Notes: generated by a model from the letters alone, not told the origin. A stretch of 64,000 nt of DNA from Eubacterium sp. (GCA_024690665.1 JAILOU010000007.1:18595-82594); one strand, 5' to 3'; counted from the first letter of the stretch, positions 37,508-47,211 are shown. Made by a program: numbers and translations.

Positions 37508-40108
37508 CTAGCATCCTCCTGCGCTAAACTCATGCTCGGTACGCTCGATAATGTTATCCTGTACCTCTTTTGCCAGGGTGACAAAGTGAGCACTGTATCC
37601 GGCAACTCGAACTACCAGGTCTTTGTGAAGTTCCGGATGCTGCTGTGCATCAATCAGGGTCTGACGATCGATGACATTGAACTGTACGTGCATTCCCTTA
37701 TGGTCAAAGTAGCTACGTACAACGGATGCGAAATTCATAAGTCCCTCATCTCCTGCAACTGCGGATGGGGTAAACTTCTGATTGTAAAGCGTTCCGTTTG
37801 AGAAATACTCATGGTCTAACTTCGCAACAGAATTGGTTGCTGCTGTAGGGCCACTGACATCCTTACCTGCTCTTGGTGATACACCGTCTGCCAAAGGTGT
37901 TGTTGCAAGTCGTCCATCCGGAAGTGCTGCAACATCCTTACCAAAGAGTACATTGGCAGATACCGGATAGCATCCTGCCTGGAACTGACCGCCTCTTGGG
38001 TTGGTATATTTTTCTACCTCTGCACTGTAGATGCGGGCAACTCTTGCGGATACATAATCCGTCTCATCAATATCGTTACCGTACCATTCTGTCTTCTCCA
38101 TCAGGCGCTTGATTGCAAAATAATCTGCTCCGCCGCCGCATGAAGTGCATTCATTCATATTCTGGTTAACAGCGCTTGTTACCGTTGCCAAATCAACAGA
38201 ACCGTTGCTGCTAAGAATCTTCTTCACGATCTCATAGACTTTTTGTTCATCGCTCTGCGTAGCCTGTGTTGTTGCCGGCATAACACCGCCATTCATTCTT
38301 GCTGCGTCAAATTCTCTTTCTGCCTGTGTAGAGCTGTCTACCGGATATCCAAAGTTGTGATCAAGCGCATCCTTTAACTGTGCAACTGTAATCTCCTTAT
38401 TTTCGAAGATATGCTTTTGCATTGCGTATGCGGAATCACCAACGTCTACTACACCAAATGCCTGCGGACCGGTAAAGTTATAGATTGCTCCACCTTCTTC
38501 CACTGTCATGCCTCGTCCGATACAATCATCAACAAGTGCTGACAGGAATGGAAGCTGGTCTCTTTCCATATGTGCAAGGTCTACTGCATTGTCTGCTTCC
38601 ACCAAATGGTATACGAAGTATTCCATCTGCTTTTTAAATGCTGTAAAGAAATCTTCGATGTCTGTCCAGTCTTTCATCTCACCGGTTACCGGGCCAAGCT
38701 GCTTATTGCCGACTCTACCGTTGTTCATGGTGATTTCCATTACCTTTGCCACATTAAAGAATGCTGCATCATGCCATCCTTCTGTCTTGTGCGGACACTG
38801 TGGTTCCACGCAGCCGATGATACAATAGTTTCTTGCATCCTCAAGCTTGACGCCGCGGTTGACAAGGGATGGGATAATAACCTCATCGTTGTACATTGCC
38901 GGCACGCCAAGTCCAAGTCTTGCAAGCTCGCATGCGCGATATAAGAACTCGTCCGGTGTATTTTCATGTACTCGGATGGAGAACGAAGGTGCCGGGAGAC
39001 GAACATGGGCACAAGCTTCCATACACATATAGGAAATATCATTGGTAATATCTCTACCGAGCTCATCCTGACCACCAACTCCCAGATTCTGGAAGATTGC
39101 ATATCCTGCAAATGCCTGATCGGAGATGGCATCACGAGTCTTATTCAAATCGTTTAACTTTACCCAGATACAGTCAATCAGTTCCTGAGCGAATTCTTTT
39201 GTAATGTTTTTATCATCTCTAAAATACGGATACATATAAGTATCAAATCTACCCGGTGAAATAGAATGTCCGGATGATTCAATCTGAAGCATCAACTGTA
39301 CAAACCAGAACGCCTGGCATGCTTCGTAAAAATTCGTTGCTCCATGTTCCGGTACTCGCTCACAGTTCGCTGCAATCTGAAGAAGCTCCTGCTTTCTTGT
39401 AGGATTCATCTCTGTTTGTGCCATCTGTCTTGCCTTTTCTGCATAACGATGAGCAAATTTGATTGCCGCCGTGTAAGTAATGATCACAGCGTTATAGAAC
39501 TGCTGTTTTTTCATATACGCAGGATCCATGCGGTCCATCTTCTCCATTGCGCATACAACTTCTTCTATGACACCGCGAAATCCTTTTTGAATAATCTTTC
39601 CATAGTCAACGCATACATGGCCAACACCGCCGTAGTAGTAATTACCAACGGTAAACACACCATTGTTCTGACAATCCTTTGTTTCCTCAGACATATAAGA
39701 AGTTGCCAGATCGCTGACGGTCTTTCCCGGCCAGTAAAGAAATGCCTCGTGAAGCTTAGCCGCAACATCTTTTGGAATCTTAAATGGATCGGCCATTCTT
39801 GTTTCCATTGTGTCGAACTCTGCTTCCACCCAGTCATAGGAATATTCCGGTGTAATCTGACAAGATCTTGGATGAACTGTAAGTGATCCGACGATTAATT
39901 CATCATCTCGAATCGTTACCGGTAATTCCGTAAATAACTTCTCTGCTACTTTTGCGCGGCGCATAACATTAGGAAGACCCTCTGTTTCCTTATACGCCTC
40001 CGTTGCGAGAACCGCTCTTTCCGCTTCTACTTCCGGAAATGCGGTTACGATAACATTGGCCAGACGCTTAACTCGGTCTGTCGGTTCTGTAAAACCTTTT
40101 GCTATCAT
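37508..40108 (-). CDS. Glycyl radical enzyme, B12-independent diol (propanediol/glycerol) dehydratase
   Basis: Cys motif NYCIIGCVEPQCPHKTEGWHDAAFFN; GGVGHVCVDYGK; glycyl radical motif LVVRVAGYSAHFVTL; WHD and GH context suggest diol/glycerol dehydratase over choline lyase. Confidence 0.88.
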   Translation of the reverse strand: MIAKGFTEPTDRVKRLANVIVTAFPEVEAERAVLATEAYKETEGLPNVMRRAKVAEKLFTELPVTIRDDELIVGSLTVHPRSCQITPEYSYDWVEAEFDTMETRMADPFKIPKDVAAKLHEAFLYWPGKTVSDLATSYMSEETKDCQNNGVFTVGNYYYGGVGHVCVDYGKIIQKGFRGVIEEVVCAMEKMDRMDPAYMKKQQFYNAVIITYTAAIKFAHRYAEKARQMAQTEMNPTRKQELLQIAANCERVPEHGATNFYEACQAFWFVQLMLQIESSGHSISPGRFDTYMYPYFRDDKNITKEFAQELIDCIWVKLNDLNKTRDAISDQAFAGYAIFQNLGVGGQDELGRDITNDISYMCMEACAHVRLPAPSFSIRVHENTPDEFLYRACELARLGLGVPAMYNDEVIIPSLVNRGVKLEDARNYCIIGCVEPQCPHKTEGWHDAAFFNVAKVMEITMNNGRVGNKQLGPVTGEMKDWTDIEDFFTAFKKQMEYFVYHLVEADNAVDLAHMERDQLPFLSALVDDCIGRGMTVEEGGAIYNFTGPQAFGVVDVGDSAYAMQKHIFENKEITVAQLKDALDHNFGYPVDSSTQAEREFDAARMNGGVMPATTQATQSDEQKVYEIVKKILSSNGSVDLATVTSAVNQNMNECTSCGGGADYFAIKRLMEKTEWYGNDIDETDYVSARVARIYSAEVEKYTNPRGGQFQAGCYPVSANVLFGKDVAALPDGRLATTPLADGVSPRAGKDVSGPTAATNSVAKLDHEYFSNGTLYNQKFTPSAVAGDEGLMNFASVVRSYFDHKGMHVQFNVIDRQTLIDAQQHPELHKDLVVRVAGYSAHFVTLAKEVQDNIIERTEHEFSAGGC

Positions 40109-40244
40109 TTAAATACCCTCCTTTTTCTCATTTTTTAGCGGCTGTATTTCATTTCCTTCACCCCAATATTCGAAGGTGCCGCCTTTGTATTGACATGTTA
40201 AATTATGACATAGGTGCTTTTAAAACCACCTACACATTTAAAAC

Positions 40245-40724
40245 CTACTTAGGTAAAATTGAAACCGAATTCCAGGGAAGCACATCTCCTTGTTCACTTA
40301 AATACTCTAAGATGTCTGCCACCCCTTCTCCGGTAACCGAATCTATAAAGAAGATCTTCTTACATCCGGTCAGGCGCAGCCACTGCTCCGCCATATCCAC
40401 TCTGGCTCCCGGAGCGTGTATCTTGGTTACGATTCCAATTACCTCTCTGGTTGCTAATGCTGCAATATTCGGACTGTACACCGAATACTCTTCAGTCGAG
40501 CTCATCATCAGTCCTATCACATCTGCCTCATATGCATAAAGTATGATTCCATTGGCAAGTGTTCGATTCTCACAATACTCACCCGGCGTGTCAATGATCA
40601 CATCATAGTGATTGACATATTGCGTCTTGTGATAGGAGATTTGTTTTCCTTTTAAAGCCTGCGTCAGTGTTGTCTTGCCGGTTCCCGTACGTCCGATTAA
40701 GATGATTTTTTTCATAAGCGTCAC
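40245..40724 (-). CDS. EutP/PduV-like GTPase
   Basis: KKIILIGRTGTGKTTLTQALKGKQISYHKTQYVNHYDVIIDTPGEYCEN. Confidence 0.93.
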   Translation of the reverse strand: MTLMKKIILIGRTGTGKTTLTQALKGKQISYHKTQYVNHYDVIIDTPGEYCENRTLANGIILYAYEADVIGLMMSSTEEYSVYSPNIAALATREVIGIVTKIHAPGARVDMAEQWLRLTGCKKIFFIDSVTGEGVADILEYLSEQGDVLPWNSVSILPK

Positions 40725-41095
40725 GCCTTTGTGATTTTACAGACCGAGAACCCCATTTCCCGCTCTGCATACATCAGTACTGTCTCCCACGCCATTGACA
40801 CATCCGCGATCTTTCCTGTTATAATGAGCGTCCCGCTGAATCGATCGATAAATCCAATCTCGATTCTCGCTCTTTTCATCGCGATGTCGGCAGCTATGAT
40901 TGCGGTCTCACTCGGGGAAAGCGTCATTACTCCTATTGCTGCCTTGTTATAATCAATCGTAGGATCTAATCCTAATTTCTGGTAAATCAATTCGTTTGGA
41001 CTAGAGATTACATGTGCCATCGTGATTTGTTTTCCCGGCACTGCTTCTTGAATAATTCTTGTAAGTCCTCCGCCATCTATGTTCCACTGTTTCAT
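40721..41095 (-). CDS. BMC shell protein, circularly permuted type (PduU/EutS-like)
   Basis: PGKQITMAHVISSPNELIYQKLGL ... AIGVMTLSPSETAIIAADIAMKRARIEIGFIDRFSGTLIITGKIADV. Confidence 0.9.
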   Translation of the reverse strand: MKQWNIDGGGLTRIIQEAVPGKQITMAHVISSPNELIYQKLGLDPTIDYNKAAIGVMTLSPSETAIIAADIAMKRARIEIGFIDRFSGTLIITGKIADVSMAWETVLMYAEREMGFSVCKITKA

Positions 41096-41117
41096 AAAAC
41101 CATCCTGCTTTCTTTTT

Positions 41118-41846
41118 TTATCCTAATGCCGCCATACATGCATTTATGGCAAATACCGCCAGAACACCTCCGACTGTACTTCCCACCAGGTTGACAACAA
41201 GCTGATATCCCCAATCTACTTTTTCTCCATTCTTTTGTGGAATTGGGATCAGTGCAAACCAGATACTACTGAATACAGAACGCATCGCATTCATAGAGAA
41301 CCCGGTCAGGTCAAGAGTAAGCGATAACAAGAATACAGCGGCGAATCCGATTGCACCAAGCTGCAGCGCAACGGTCTTTCCGTCCATAACTTTTCCTGCT
41401 CCCAGTACCAAAAACAAAAACACAAATGTTGCACATACTTCCTGGAAGAAGTTCAGCACCATATGTTTTTCTACCGGATATGCTGAGAAAATACCTCTCT
41501 TAGAAATTCCCTCACTTGCTTTAAAACTGTCATGGAAATTAAGAACAGTAAGTCCTACTGCCGATCCTGCTGCCAAAAACTCCATCAGCAGATACATACA
41601 TGCCTGCGCTCCGGTAATCCCTCCGGAAAACAGCATTCCAAATACAACCCCCGGATTCAGAAGTGCCGGTCCTCCAAGTACAACTGCGATACATAGTCCA
41701 AATCCAACTGACAAAGACCATGCAAATGACAGTTCCACGAAGTTAAGTTTGCCGATCAGCGTTTTCTTTAATGTAATATTGCTCATGTAACAATATCCAC
41801 CAAGCAAAAATACCAGGCTACCGACAAATTCCGATAAATAAATCAT
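41118..41846 (-). CDS. Divergent MIP-family channel (PduF/GlpF-like)
   Basis: Six-TM pattern with two half-repeats; NPA positions read LLNPGVVFGML and LTGFSMNAMRSVFSSIW; BMC context. Confidence 0.65.
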   Translation of the reverse strand: MIYLSEFVGSLVFLLGGYCYMSNITLKKTLIGKLNFVELSFAWSLSVGFGLCIAVVLGGPALLNPGVVFGMLFSGGITGAQACMYLLMEFLAAGSAVGLTVLNFHDSFKASEGISKRGIFSAYPVEKHMVLNFFQEVCATFVFLFLVLGAGKVMDGKTVALQLGAIGFAAVFLLSLTLDLTGFSMNAMRSVFSSIWFALIPIPQKNGEKVDWGYQLVVNLVGSTVGGVLAVFAINACMAALG

Positions 41847-42056
41847 TTCATCCTTCCTTTCTTTTTTTCAGTTATTTCCCCGATTACGTTATACATTAAG
41901 TAATTTTTTCGTCTTTTAACAGATAATATACAAACTATAAAATGAAAAATCTTCACTCTCCGCAATGGTTTGAATTTTACATTTTTAAGTTTCCCATGTT
42001 TCTGTATCTGTCTTTTTTTCTTTGCTAAACTATACGGATAAAAAGGATTACTGACC

Positions 42057-42074
42057 GGCCTCATATATGAGGCC
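42057..42074. promoter_or_regulatory. 18-bp perfect palindrome in nifJ leader
   Basis: GGCCTCATATATGAGGCC. Confidence 0.6.
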
Positions 42075-42097
42075 TTAGCGATTATAAGGAGGAATGC

Positions 42098-45000
42098 ATG
42101 ATGCGTAATTATAAGATGTTAAGCGGTAACAGCGCTGCTGCCACAACCGCTTACGCTTTTACCGATTCCGCTTTTATCTATCCCATCACTCCGTCTTCTG
42201 ATATGGCTGAGCAGATGAGCGAGTTTTCATTTCATAATAAAAAGAACTTATGGGGACAACCGGTAAGCATCAACCAGATGCAATCGGAGGCCGGCGTTGC
42301 CGGTGCCATGCACGGAGCTCTTTCAGCCGGAAGCCTCGCAACAACATTTACCTCTTCTCAGGGACTTTTATTAATGCTTCCTAATCTCTATAAGATTGCA
42401 GCAGAGCGATTGCCGGGTGTCTTTTATGTAGCCTCCCGCACAGTTGCGACACATGCCTTGTCAATCTTTGGAGATCATTCGGATATCTATGCGGTTCGCC
42501 AATGCGGCGCTCCCATCTTATGTGCCTCTAGTGTTCAGGAAGTCATCGATCTGTCTCCTGTGGCACATGTTTGTGCATTAATCGGACGTCTTCCATTTCT
42601 CTTCTTTTTTGATGGTTTTCGCACTTCTCACGAATTACAAAAGGTTGAGATATGGAGCGAGGATGATTTCGTTTCGATGATTCCACACGAGCAGATCTTA
42701 GATTACAGAAATCACGCGCTGAATCCGAACCATCCTTATGTGATGGGTTCTTCGCAAAGTCCGGATATCTACTTTCAGCAGCGGGAAGCCTGTAATCTTG
42801 CTTACACATCTCTGCCTGAGATTGTTTCTTATCAGATGGATATGATTAACCAAAAGCTCGGTACTTCTTATGCTCCATTTCATTACTATGGTGCACCGGA
42901 CGCCGAACATGTCATTGTGGCTATGGGATCTGTGACAGAAACTATTCGCCGGGCGGTTGACTCGCTTAACAAGCGTGATCATCGCGTCGGCATGATTCAG
43001 GTTCATCTGTTTCGGCCTTTTAGTACTTCAAAGTTTTTATCTGCGCTTCCTGACTGTGTAAAGCGCATCAGTGTCTTAGACAAAGCCAAGGAACCAGGTA
43101 GCAGTGGAGAGCCTTTGTATCTGGATGTTCTTGCCGCCATTCACAATAAGCGCCCTGATGTTACGATTTATCGCGGCAGATATGGTCTTTCTTCTAAGGA
43201 CACAACACCGGAGGATATTATTGCCGTTTTTTCCAATACAGATAAGGAAGAGTTTACACTTGGGATTCATGATGATGTTACGCATCTATCTCTTCCGTCT
43301 TCGCCAATTGCAGCGGATTCATCTTCGGCTATCTGCGCTAAGTTCTGGGGATTTGGCTCTGACGGCTGCGTAAGTGCGTGCAAAAATGCCGCCACTGTAA
43401 TCGGTGAGGGCTCTTCTTACTATGCGCAGTCTTACTCCGAGTATGATTCCAGAAAATCAGGTGGCCTTACGGTTAGTCACCTTCGCTATGACCATGCGCC
43501 GATTCGTGAACCTTATCTGATTCAACAGGCGGATTACGTTACTTGCAGCCATTTTGAGTATCTGCACCAATATCCTCTTGCCGAGGAACTAAAAGAAGGC
43601 GGCACCTTACTTGTTAGCTGTTCTTATTCTGCACAGCAGCTTATTAACAAATTGCCAGCTCACGTTCTTAAGATTCTAAGCAATAAAAAAGCACATCTAT
43701 ATACCATAGATGCACATAAGATTTCAAAATCATCCGGCCTTGACGGGCATACCGGCATGGTGATTATGGCTGCCTTTTTTTCGCTTGCACAGATTCTGCC
43801 GATTGAGCAGTGTCATGAACTTTTAAAAAAGCAGGTTCTCAAAGAATATGGTGCAAAAGGTGATGACATCATCCAGCACAACTTCGCAGCAATTAAGGCG
43901 GCTGGCGATGCGCTTCATGAAATTACTCTGCCTGATAATCTACCTGTTACACATGGCGAGATAGAAAACGCGTCTCCGGCTGTAAAGGGCTCTTTTCTAT
44001 TACAAAACTACGTAAATAATATTCATAAACCAATGAATGCCAGATGCGGAAACCAGATTCCGGTCTCTTCTTTTATTCCTTATGCCAATGGCTCATGCCC
44101 GGTCGGCACAGCCTCCTATGACAAACGGGGTAACGCTGATTTTGTTCCGGTCTGGGATCCGCAGCGCTGTATTCAGTGTAACCAGTGTTCCTTTGTGTGT
44201 CCTCATTCTGTCATAAGGCCGGTGGCCATGACTGAGCAGGAAGTGAAGGCAGCTCCTAATCCTGATCAGACCGCTTCTATGACCGGAATCAACCGGCTGT
44301 ACTTTGCCGTTGTCATCTCGGTATTAGATTGTACCGGCTGTGCGGCATGTGTGCAGGCTTGTCCTTGTGCCAAAAAAGCGCTAAAACTGCAACGGCTTGA
44401 TGAAGTTTCACACCTGCAGACACAATTTGACTACGCTGTATCGCTTCCTCAAAAAGAGGAAGTCTATAAGGTCTTTCGGCCTGACAGTGTCAAGGGCAGT
44501 CAGTTTAAAAAGCCTCTTATGGAATATCCGGGAGCCTGCGCCGGATGCGGTCAGACCCCTTATGTCCGGCTCTTAACCCAGCTGTTTGGAGAACGCATGA
44601 TCATAGCCAACGCCACAGGTTGCTCTTCTATCTGGGGGAACTCGTCTCCTTCGGTTCCTTATACCAGGGCAGCCTCCGGCCGTGGCCCTGCGTGGTCCAA
44701 CTCTTTGTTTGAGGATGCTGCAGAATATGGGTATGGAATGGCGATTGGTCATAATGACATCCGCGCTTCCCTTAAGGAGAAGCTGTCTGCCATCCTAAGC
44801 AGTAGCACGCAAACAGAGCTGTGTGTAAGCGCCGGTGACTGGATTGCTACCTATTATGACGGCGAGAAGAACGAAGTTGCTTCCGCCCGTCTGATTGAGG
44901 TTCTCGCGCAGTCTGATGAGCCTGCCTGTCGTTACATATACGAGAGAAGAGAGTTTCTTTCTAAAAAATCGCACTGGATATTCGGCGGTGACGGCTGGGC

Positions 45001-45553
45001 TTACGATATCGGCTTTGGAGGGCTCGACCAGGTACTTGCCAGCAGAGAAGATCTTAACATCCTGATTTTTGATAATGAAGTTTACGCCAATACCGGCGGT
45101 CAGCTTTCCAAATCTACGCCGCGGGGTGCCATCACACCATTTTCTTTAGACGGAAAACCAACTGCCAAAAAAGATCTTGCTTCGTATCTGATTGGTCTTG
45201 GTCATGTGTATGTTGCGCAGATTGCCATGGGTGCAGATATGAACCAGTGCATCAAAGCGATGGCAGAAGCGGAGCGCTATGCGGGGCCTTCTGTCCTTCT
45301 TGCATACTCTCCTTGCACCTGCCACGGCATCAGACATTTTCGCTCTCATGCTCAGGAGGAAGAACGCCGGGCGGTACAAAGCGGACACTGGGCGCTGTTT
45401 CGTTATGATCCTTCCGGCGCCGGTTATACTTGTGACTTCGCGCTGCCTTCCCTGCGTTATGAGCGCTTTCTTGATGGAGAACTGCGCTTTTCTCATAGTG
45501 AATCACTTCGTGAAGATGCGAAGGTGGATGCTGCGCGAAGAAGAAAAGAATAA
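42098..45553 (+). CDS. nifJ: Pyruvate:ferredoxin (flavodoxin) oxidoreductase
   Basis: AFTDSAFIYPITPSSDMAEQMSEF; ferredoxin motifs CIQCNQCSFVCPH and CTGCAACVQACP; TPP domain GDGWAYDIGFGGLDQVLAS, EVYANTGGQLSKSTPRGA. Confidence 0.98.
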   Translation: MMRNYKMLSGNSAAATTAYAFTDSAFIYPITPSSDMAEQMSEFSFHNKKNLWGQPVSINQMQSEAGVAGAMHGALSAGSLATTFTSSQGLLLMLPNLYKIAAERLPGVFYVASRTVATHALSIFGDHSDIYAVRQCGAPILCASSVQEVIDLSPVAHVCALIGRLPFLFFFDGFRTSHELQKVEIWSEDDFVSMIPHEQILDYRNHALNPNHPYVMGSSQSPDIYFQQREACNLAYTSLPEIVSYQMDMINQKLGTSYAPFHYYGAPDAEHVIVAMGSVTETIRRAVDSLNKRDHRVGMIQVHLFRPFSTSKFLSALPDCVKRISVLDKAKEPGSSGEPLYLDVLAAIHNKRPDVTIYRGRYGLSSKDTTPEDIIAVFSNTDKEEFTLGIHDDVTHLSLPSSPIAADSSSAICAKFWGFGSDGCVSACKNAATVIGEGSSYYAQSYSEYDSRKSGGLTVSHLRYDHAPIREPYLIQQADYVTCSHFEYLHQYPLAEELKEGGTLLVSCSYSAQQLINKLPAHVLKILSNKKAHLYTIDAHKISKSSGLDGHTGMVIMAAFFSLAQILPIEQCHELLKKQVLKEYGAKGDDIIQHNFAAIKAAGDALHEITLPDNLPVTHGEIENASPAVKGSFLLQNYVNNIHKPMNARCGNQIPVSSFIPYANGSCPVGTASYDKRGNADFVPVWDPQRCIQCNQCSFVCPHSVIRPVAMTEQEVKAAPNPDQTASMTGINRLYFAVVISVLDCTGCAACVQACPCAKKALKLQRLDEVSHLQTQFDYAVSLPQKEEVYKVFRPDSVKGSQFKKPLMEYPGACAGCGQTPYVRLLTQLFGERMIIANATGCSSIWGNSSPSVPYTRAASGRGPAWSNSLFEDAAEYGYGMAIGHNDIRASLKEKLSAILSSSTQTELCVSAGDWIATYYDGEKNEVASARLIEVLAQSDEPACRYIYERREFLSKKSHWIFGGDGWAYDIGFGGLDQVLASREDLNILIFDNEVYANTGGQLSKSTPRGAITPFSLDGKPTAKKDLASYLIGLGHVYVAQIAMGADMNQCIKAMAEAERYAGPSVLLAYSPCTCHGIRHFRSHAQEEERRAVQSGHWALFRYDPSGAGYTCDFALPSLRYERFLDGELRFSHSESLREDAKVDAARRRKE

Positions 45554-45577
45554 AAAATGTTCATATTGTTATCCGTA

Positions 45578-45631
45578 ATGTTAACTATGGTTAATTTTAT
45601 TGTTGACTTTAGGTTAACATCATCCTATAAT
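45578..45631 (+). promoter_or_regulatory. bioB promoter with overlapping BirA-like GTTAAC operator
   Basis: TTGACT-N17-TATAAT (45603-45631) with ATGTTAAC (45578) and GTTAACAT (45613) inverted copies. Confidence 0.7.
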
Positions 45632-45645
45632 GACCTAGGAAGACA

Positions 45646-46632
45646 ATGAAAACAAAGAGGATACACAATATGAAATTAGCTAATGAAATTATTGCCGGCC
45701 GAAGACTTGGCCGGGATGATGACCTTTCGTTTTTCGAGACGACACCTGTAGATGAGTTATGCGAAGGTGCCAACCACATCCGCATGCGCCTATGCGGTAA
45801 TCATATCGATTTATGTACCATTATCAACGGACGCGCCGGAAGATGCTTTGAGAACTGCAAGTTCTGCGCGCAATCCGCACATCACCATACAGCTTGTAAC
45901 GAGTATGAGATGTTAACGCCAAGGGAATTTTTACATGACTGCCTTGCTAAGGATGCTGCCAAAGTGCACGCTTACTCGATTGTGACGGCCGGCAGAACTG
46001 TTGAAGGCGATGATTTTGATACTTTATTAGAGTCTTATCGTCTAATGCATAAACATACGGATATGCGTCTATGTGCTTCCCATGGGTTACTTGAGCAGGA
46101 TGCCTTTTTTGAACTGAAAAAGGCCGGCGTTTCGATGTACCATTCCAATATCGAAACCAGTCGGCGATTCTTTCCTGAGATCTGTACGACCCATACATTT
46201 GAAGATAAGCTTACCGAGATTGCCCGTGCAAAGACGGCCGGCCTTGAGGTCTGCAGCGGAGGCATTATCGGAATGGGCGAAACATTTGCCGACCGTGTAG
46301 ACATGGCTCTTACATTAGCGGAACTTGAAATTACTTCCATTCCGATTAATGTTTTGATGCCGGTTCCCGGAACACCGCTTGGTCACAATAAACCGCTTAG
46401 CAACGAGGAAGTGCTGCGCACTCTTACGATGTTTCGCTATGTAAATCCGACGGCCTATATCCGAATCGCTGCGGGAAGAGGTCAATTCCCGGATGGCGGA
46501 CGAAAGCTGTTTACCAGCGGCGTCAACGCGACGATTACCGGCGATATGCTGACAACGGTAGGAAATAATATGTCTCAGGACCGCGAGATGCTCTCCGGGA
46601 TGGGATTTGATATTGAAAGGATTAAAAACTAA
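45646..46632 (+). CDS. bioB: Biotin synthase
   Basis: NGRAGRCFENCKFCAQSAHH, MRLCASHGLL, YHSNIETS, EVCSGGIIGMGET, YIRIAAGRGQF; start may be the internal Met of MKLANEIIAG. Confidence 0.92.
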   Translation: MKTKRIHNMKLANEIIAGRRLGRDDDLSFFETTPVDELCEGANHIRMRLCGNHIDLCTIINGRAGRCFENCKFCAQSAHHHTACNEYEMLTPREFLHDCLAKDAAKVHAYSIVTAGRTVEGDDFDTLLESYRLMHKHTDMRLCASHGLLEQDAFFELKKAGVSMYHSNIETSRRFFPEICTTHTFEDKLTEIARAKTAGLEVCSGGIIGMGETFADRVDMALTLAELEITSIPINVLMPVPGTPLGHNKPLSNEEVLRTLTMFRYVNPTAYIRIAAGRGQFPDGGRKLFTSGVNATITGDMLTTVGNNMSQDREMLSGMGFDIERIKN

Positions 46633-47186
46633 TGAACGAAGCAATGAACACACCAAAAATTTCAATTAAAACTATGGCCTTTATAGGCGTTATGACAGCC
46701 GTAACATGCATTTTGGCTCCGCTGTCCATACCAATCGGACCGGTTCCGATTTCCCTTACAAACCTTGTGCTGTACTTTACTTTGTACTTACTCGGTACAA
46801 AAAGCACCACAATCAGTTATGTCATCTATCTGCTTCTTGGTCTTGTCGGACTTCCTGTTTTCTCCGGATTTGTAGGCGGCCCTGCCAAATTATTCGGACC
46901 AACCGGCGGATATCTCATCGGATTTATTCCTATGATTTTGATTGCCGGATTATTTATGAAGAGAGCAAACCAAAAACGCGTTTTGGAATTTCTCGGCATG
47001 CTGCTTGGTACGTGGGTATGCTATGCAATCGGAACGCTCTGGCTCTCCTACAGCGCAGGCATGAGCTTTAAAGCCGCACTGCTTGCAGGTGTTATTCCAT
47101 TTATTGCCGAAGATATCATCAAGATGATTGTTGCTATGATCCTCGGTCGGAAAGTAAAAAAACAGATTGGCATGTACCAGCCATAA
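46632..47186 (+). CDS. bioY: Biotin transporter BioY
   Basis: ILAPLSIPIGPVPISLTNLVLYFTLYLLGTK ... GLPVFSGFVGGPAKLFGPTGGYLIGF. Confidence 0.96.
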   Translation: MNEAMNTPKISIKTMAFIGVMTAVTCILAPLSIPIGPVPISLTNLVLYFTLYLLGTKSTTISYVIYLLLGLVGLPVFSGFVGGPAKLFGPTGGYLIGFIPMILIAGLFMKRANQKRVLEFLGMLLGTWVCYAIGTLWLSYSAGMSFKAALLAGVIPFIAEDIIKMIVAMILGRKVKKQIGMYQP

Positions 47187-47211
47187 CAAATAGCTATTTA
47201 CTTCTTGACGC

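Noticed and set aside
39344-39886. 180-aa plus-strand ORF inside the GRE gene
   Set aside because: Antisense to a highly conserved gene; composition shows no protein-like domain.
23000-41846. Choline TMA-lyase (cut) type BMC
   Set aside because: GRE active-site contexts (GHVCVDYGK, EGWHDAAFF) and PduL/PduP/PduQ/PduS complement fit a diol dehydratase better; a proper alignment would confirm.
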